From positions 54,758-118,757 of the forward strand of contig JAOVVO010000194.1 in the NCBI GenBank assembly GCA_028564675.1: 64,000 nt of DNA, in the 5' to 3' direction. Origin of the DNA: Onchocerca lupi. Lineage: Eukaryota; Nematoda; Chromadorea; Rhabditida; Onchocercidae. Positions 58,441-64,000 of the stretch are shown here, piece by piece. The notes beneath the pieces are model-generated. The model worked only from the letters and a program-made list of their open reading frames with translations. It was not told the origin of the DNA and ran no database searches. The position numbers and the translations under genes are program-made. How positions within the stretch are numbered: the stretch's first letter is position 1; every line of letters begins with the position of its first letter.

Positions 58441-59443
58441 ATTCAAGCAATCAAATCATTAGGATTCGATATTTTTATGGTTTCTTTAGTTCAGTACTTG
58501 TTTGTATTTATTATTTCATAATAACTAATCATAAAAAAATGTTATATTTTTCCTTTAATATCAGAAATCCTGAATTCTAAAGATTAAAGATTCTTTATAG
58601 GAAAAAAAAAAGCTTAAGGAAACAAGTAGTGAAGTAGATTTGATAATTAAGAGATATGTGATAGTACATTTGACAAGACATTACTCATTTATAAATTATT
58701 CTTTCTCATCGTTAGTTCTCAAATTTTTTCAAATTGCAAAACACTAAATTTAAAATTTAAAAATGCTTCATAAAATTTTGATATTTTTTAAAATAATTAG
58801 TATTTTAGCTTGCAAATGATAATTGATACTTTTTCATTTGTGCCAATATAACTAGATATTTTTTGTAATTTTTAATAATAATTTATAAGTTTTTGAGATG
58901 ATAATAATTTACAATTGTTATTCATTTGATCATTTTATAACAGGGCAGAGAGTTTTTTTCTAGTGATAACATTCGTTACATCTCGAGAATGTTTGAATTA
59001 TTACTTTTCTCTTGTCATGCACAAAAATATTGTTATCAAAAGTACAACTTTTTCGGTCAATAACCTCAACAATGTTATTATTTTTGATTTTCTAAATTGA
59101 ATCAGTCTTTCGATATTTATAACTAAAAACGGATTTTACACATTCATTCGTCTTTTCGTTTCCTTATCAATAGTGCATAAATAAGTCTTAACTTCCGGTT
59201 ATTTATCAGAAACAGATAGATTTGTCTTCACATTACATCTATTACACTGATTCATGATAGCATATAAATATATTCTATAAAAAATTCTGGGATACTTTCA
59301 AGCAGGAAAATAATTTTCCTAATAAATTTCTTGGATATATTTGATTTTTGAAAGTAATTGAAAGCTTCTTTTCCTATTTATTTTCTCAGTTTAACTCATA
59401 AAAATTCGTCACGTGTAAAAACCATCTGTCTCTTTAGACCTTT

Positions 59444-59476
<33 letters not shown>

Positions 59477-60100
59477 GAACTATGTTTTTTAAAAAAATGA
59501 TTCCTTTCCTCTTTTTTCAATATAATTTTTTTTTCCGTTAGTTTATTTTTGGAGGTCATCTATGCTGAATAAGTTTTTTTTTTCTCGCATTTCTCTTCTT
59601 TCTGCATCATTTCCTCAAAGCAGGTAAAAGTATTGCCGCTTTTTTTTCTCCGTTTGATTTCAATTTTTAAATTTCTAATTTTTTGGCGGTTAATTTTTAT
59701 TATTTTGTTGGAACCAGTTTTAGATAAATTGGCGGAAGAGAAAAAATGAAGAAAGCAGGAGAATTGTACATCATTTATTTATTTATCACAGTCAATACCT
59801 GGACCAAATTTAATTGCTTATTTATTGATTTCATCCAAATCATTAAATCGGCGCCAATTTCTGATGTGATATTTTGGTTGAAAATCCAAAGAATAACTCA
59901 TTTTATTCCTTTGATTCCAAATGCAAATTTTGAAGTGATACATTTAGGCAAACATTAAAAACCAAAAAAATTTTAAGAAAATTTGAGCTACTGGCATTTC
60001 ACTAGACATAAATGTAATAGATCGATAATTCCCACTTATTTATAAGCTTTGGAAAGCTTTTACAGTAAGATTTTTTCATAATTGAACGAAATCTTCAATA
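58441..60100. other. Noncoding, A+T-rich
   Basis: Contains a T-tract at about 59448-59473 and a 70-codon plus ORF (59746-59958) without a recognisable domain or convincing splice context. I see nothing else. Confidence 0.35.
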
Positions 60101-60109
60101 TGATAATGG

Positions 60110-60295
60110 TATTTCAACATTTTAAGTATTTCTACTATTTTAACATTCTGAGCATTTTGAATATTGTATAGCACTTTAATATTCCAAGCATTTCTGCTAC
60201 TGTTGCAATATTTTAACATTCTGAGCATTGCTAATATTGTAGTAGCATTTTATTATTCCGAACATTTCTATTATTGTAGCGGCATTTTACCATAT
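60110..60295 (+). repeat. Imperfect tandem repeats of an ATTTTAACATTCTGAGCATT unit
   Basis: About five copies of a roughly 30-45 base unit mixing TATTGTAG, AGCATTTTAATATTC and GAGCATTTCT. ATTTTAACATTCTGAGCATT is present twice exactly (about 60137 and 60210). Confidence 0.5.
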
Positions 60296-60680
60296 CAATG
60301 TTTGCAGACAATGTTTACACTAGAAGAAAGAAAAATTGAAGTTTTCTACATATTTATTTTATTTCAAAAATTTAATCTCTTTATTATCATCGATAGATAA
60401 ATCAATTTTCGTTATCAAAGACTAGCTATTATCGGATAAAGTGATATCCTCGATTTCCTGTTCTAATTTTTTAAATATTAAATATTCCCATAAGTAATAA
60501 GCTATAGAGATTAAATTTAGAAGAAACTTAAAAAAAAAAAAAACAGGAAACAAAAATCAGCTAAATAAATTATCCGATGGATTCTATACTGTATTTTCGT
60601 TGCGGCTTCATTAGAATTTACCATCATTTGCCGTTTAATGATTGGCTTTATTATCTAGCAATCACTGGAATGATAAGTCC

Positions 60681-60983
60681 ATATATGTTTGTGAAATTTC
60701 AATGATTGTCATGTTTGTAAAATATTTAAATTGCCAATTAGATCAACGTTCTAAATCATTTTAAATCATATAATTAATAATAGTCTATAATTTCTTTATA
60801 ACTATTCAAAAGTTCCATTATTTTACATTTTGTAATGAACCATTACAAATAACTATTTCAAATATACCAAAATTACTTGAAATACACATTAATAAATCAA
60901 TATTTCATGATTTAAAACGTTGATCTAATTGGTGATTTAAACATTTTACAAATATAATAATTATTAAAATTTCGCAAATATAT
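60681..60983. repeat. Foldback (MITE-like) element, about 300 bases
   Basis: The left part (ATGTTTGTAAAATATTTAAA, CCAATTAGATCAACGTT) is inverted at the right (AACGTTGATCTAATTGG, ATTTAAACATTTTACAAAT). The arms are about 80 bases with more mismatches at the ends. The centre (TTTTGTAATGAACCATTACAAA, about 60829-60850) is itself a palindrome. Confidence 0.6.
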
Positions 60984-60989
60984 ACAATC

Positions 60990-61600
60990 AGATCTACAAT
61001 TCGAAACTATTTCTTTTTTTTAATACTTTAAAACGGATTGTGACCAATTATTTTTTGAAGTGTGAATATTTTGAAATTCAATAATACTCGATACTTACTT
61101 GTATAATATTTACTTAACAACTTTTAGACAAATTTTATAATGGAAAATTTTTAACAGACTTTAATATAATTTAAATATATTTAGGGAATCAGAAGATTTT
61201 GTATCATTTTTGTAAGACAGAAATTCGTCAAATCCTCAAATATATAAATCTTAAATAAAAAGACATCAATTTATCTTTTCATAGCATACAAACTTCGAAA
61301 TGTCATAAATTTTACGGAAAGACATAACGATAAAAAATATTTATTTATTTATTTACTTTTTTTTTTATAATCTAGACTAAATTTATCCAGAAATTTTCAG
61401 CGAATAATTTGGTAAAATGTTGAATTTTCATCTTTCATGAAATAAATTTAATACAAATCAAAAAAAAAAAAACGAAAATCGTAAACAAAAAATATTCTTC
61501 AAAGAAGTCATTTTGGCTGATACAAAATGATTTTGTCGAATCAATTATTCGGTCAAAGTAGAAGTGTTTTTTGTCCTCAAAATATTTTCTCAGTATCATA
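60990..61600. other. Noncoding, A+T-rich
   Basis: No gene or clear repeat is seen. Confidence 0.35.
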
Positions 61601-61624
61601 CTGATGATATAAGCAGATATAACG

Positions 61625-61795
61625 AAATTTTCCGGATAATGATACCTGAAAAGCAGAGAAAGATTTGAATAATTAGTTTAATATTGCATTGATTAATATA
61701 TTTGGAAAATAATGGAATTTTCCGGATGATGATACTTCAAGAGCAAAGAACGATTTGAAAAATCAGTTTAGTATCATACTCATGATATATGCGGT
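61625..61795 (+). repeat. Direct duplication with a period of about 100 bases
   Basis: GAAATTTTCCGGATAATGATACCTGAAAAGCAGAGAAAGATTTGAA.AATTAGTTTA is followed about 100 bases later by GGAATTTTCCGGATGATGATACTTCAAGAGCAAAGAACGATTTGAA.AATCAGTTTA. Confidence 0.55.
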
Positions 61796-61799
61796 ATTA

Positions 61800-63950
61800 T
61801 ATGTGGCACTGATAAATGGTAATATGCTATGCGAGTTATAATATTTCTCGAGTTATAATATAGTTATAATACATATATTTCTCAAATATCTCGATGTTTT
61901 ACCTCATGATATACTCAATATTTGGAAGATGAAGATCTTCAATATTTGTTTAGCTTATCTGATAACAGATCCCAAATATCATCTCATCGTCTAATCTTTT
62001 AACAGATCTCAAATTTCTAATATAGCTGACCTGATAATAAGTCTCAGATTTATCATTATATTTATTCATTTTTCAAAAATAACGTATATAATTTGAATTT
62101 ATTAGGCAAATAATTTTAGACTTATAATTTCTCCAATATTATGAAACATTATAGGTGCACAAGAATGCACTATTAATTAATTAATTTAATACATTTCATA
62201 TTATCTATCATACAAAGATAAATGGATGCAATTAGATCGTTTCAATTCATTAAAAATGACAGCGGGTAAATGTTGTAGATGGTCATAAATTTATTTATCG
62301 TCATTCAACAATGTATAAGATAGGAATTGTTGTTGAGATGTTATTATTGCTATTTTAAATTGAACAAATACACATCACATTGGATGCATGCATGCATGCA
62401 TGCATGCATGCAGCATGTATGTATGTATGTATGGCTATGCAATCCGATATTTATTGAAAGAGGAAATGTATTAAATGAGCAAAATTAATAACTAATCTTC
62501 CATCCATTATCAACATACATTTATGTTTGAACGAAAAATCATAAATTTTATTTTAAAAAAGGAAAGATTTTTAGAAACGAAAAAAAAAAGCTGTTATTCG
62601 CTATTAAAATTAGAATTTTTTATTTTAATTTTAAAGAAGAGAAGAAAGAGAACAACGAATAAAGAATAGTAGAATTTTAAAGATTTTATTTTAGCTTTAT
62701 TGCCATTCCCTGAAAAGGGAGGATGATCATATTTAATCATTTCCTTCTTTTTCTTCTCTCTCCATAAAAAATTTGTTTCAGAAAAGACAAAAAATAAAAA
62801 TATTTTTGCATTTTTTATTCTCTATGAAATTTCACATTTGTGTTTGTCACTAAATTGATTACACATCAGTTGTTCTCTTCTAGTTTGTTAATCTATTTTG
62901 ATCATTTCAACTTTTTGTTTTCTTTTTCTTTTTTTTTTTTTTATTTGTAATAAAAATATGGGAAAAATGAAAAATTGGATAAAGTTATCGTTTGTTTTTT
63001 TTTTTTGAAACGTTATCTAATATATTTGTTTTAGATAATTTCATATGAGCTTTGCTATAAAAAAATATATTAATATTTTCTTTTTTAAAAAAAAATTTTT
63101 GAAAATCTTTTGAAAAATCGATCCATATTGCTCCAATTTAGGCATTATCCCAACAATTTTCCTCTCCCGTTCGTCACATTTTCTCTCTTTTCTTTCCCAT
63201 GTTTCGTTTTTTATCTTTCTTTTTTTATTTTTTATTTTTTTTTTAAATTATCCATCTTTATATGTATATTCATATCTGATGACCCTATTGATGAATTTGA
63301 TAATTCAGAAGATTCTGCATTGGTACTATCTATTTAATTCAAATCTATGATCAAGTTTTTTTTTTTTTCAATAACAGGAGGTTATTGAACGATATGTTAA
63401 AAATATTTTTATTTACTGAAAAGAATTTTAAAAAATGATTAAATTTTAAATCATTTCTGTTTTTTTTTATTTGGTGAAATGAAAGAAGAGAAAAATAAAA
63501 TTGCAGGAAAAAAAAAAGTGAAAAACAACCAACACAAAATTTTCCATGCAATCAGCCATACCCAAATACTTTTCTTCATACTTTTATGGAACTTTTTTTT
63601 TTCTCTTTCTTTTACGGAACTTCTTTTCTGTTCTTGTCAAAATATTCGATTTATTTTAGAATTCATCAAATTTATTCTCATAATTACTTAATTCGAAATA
63701 TTTATCAATAACATTATTCTTATATTCTCTTTTTTAGTACAATTAGTAATTAGTATGACTATTTAGTACGGTGAATAAAAAAGAAGCAAAGAAAAAGATA
63801 GATAATTTATCTTGTCATGGTGAAATTTATTCAAAAATCACAGGCATATAATTATTTGATATACAAAGAGAGTCAATTTTCTAAAGAAATAAAGATTAGA
63901 AAGAGCGAGAAAGTTCATCATAAGTCTTGATAAATTTTATGACCATAATA
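61800..63950. other. Noncoding, A+T-rich
   Basis: Contains the GCAT microsatellite at 62384-62412 and several T-tracts. A short acidic frame (SDDPIDEFDNSEDSALVLSI) at about 63275-63337 has no acceptor in a suitable place. I do not support it as an exon. Confidence 0.35.
62384..62432. repeat. (ATGC)n then (ATGT)n microsatellite
   Basis: About seven GCAT units followed by GTAT units. Same unit as the run at 19060-19084. Confidence 0.8.
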
Positions 63951-63951
63951 T

Positions 63952-63958
63952 ATTATTA

Positions 63959-64000
<42 letters not shown>
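63952..64000 (+). repeat. (TTA)n microsatellite running off the window
   Basis: Pure TTA/ATT units reach the right window edge. Confidence 0.85.

Noticed and set aside
63110..63337. 75-codon plus ORF ending SEDSALVLSI
   Set aside because: Mostly a T-tract translation. The acidic end is suggestive, but no acceptor lies close before it and the phase cannot be matched to the GTTAGT donor at 55745.
1..64000. Wolbachia-derived insert, viral element or CRISPR array
   Set aside because: No bacterial-type gene, no reverse transcriptase or capsid-like frame, and no array of equal direct repeats with unique spacers is visible.

Overview
The window looks like nuclear DNA of a nematode, most likely a spirurid or filarial worm. 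This is inferred from very high A+T, short T-rich introns ending in TTTCAG/TTTTAG, spliced-leader-type acceptors just before start codons, and the length and exon pattern of three housekeeping genes. I saw no bacterial operon, CRISPR array, rRNA or complete tRNA, and no obvious Wolbachia-derived insert.

Left part (1-15 kb). The 3' end of a membrane-anchored histidine acid phosphatase gene (about 510-1459, +) is followed by a cluster of C2H2 zinc-finger sequences. There is a decayed fragment on the minus strand (about 2310-2590) and an intact gene (6403-7987, +), which I model with a separate signal-peptide exon. A duplicated, broken copy lies at about 10190-13740. The broken copy is interrupted by a 1.26-kb nested foldback element (about 11989-13244) with long inverted arms, copied host zinc-finger sequence, and a tRNA 3'-end sequence including CCA in its centre. 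A GC-richer block with E2F-like motifs occurs twice (about 4190-4720 and 14280-14910).

Middle part (15-36.4 kb). A possible minus-strand terminal exon (16196-16465) and a weak plus-strand ORF (18068-18421) precede three confident genes. These are a 13-exon GTP-dependent PEPCK (20302-24162, +, 642 aa), an 8-exon mitochondrial carrier of the SLC25A39/SLC25A40 type (25312-28170, -, 365 aa) and a 25-exon cytosolic leucyl-tRNA synthetase (28769-36407, -, 1181 aa). For all three I joined the exons by hand: the reading frame holds across every junction and the total length fits the family. PEPCK and the carrier converge; the synthetase and the carrier are in the same orientation, 598 bp apart, and could share a transcript.

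Right part (36.4-64 kb). About 16 kb without a recognisable gene contains a decayed minisatellite and dispersed repeats. It leads to the 5' exons of an unrecognised gene with a 20-residue polyasparagine tract (52409-55744, +). The rest is probably intron or intergenic DNA, with a perfect 32-bp-arm hairpin, a foldback element, several tandem duplications and microsatellites. T-runs dominate the plus strand here, and A-runs dominate where genes lie on the minus strand; this supports plus-strand transcription of the right part.
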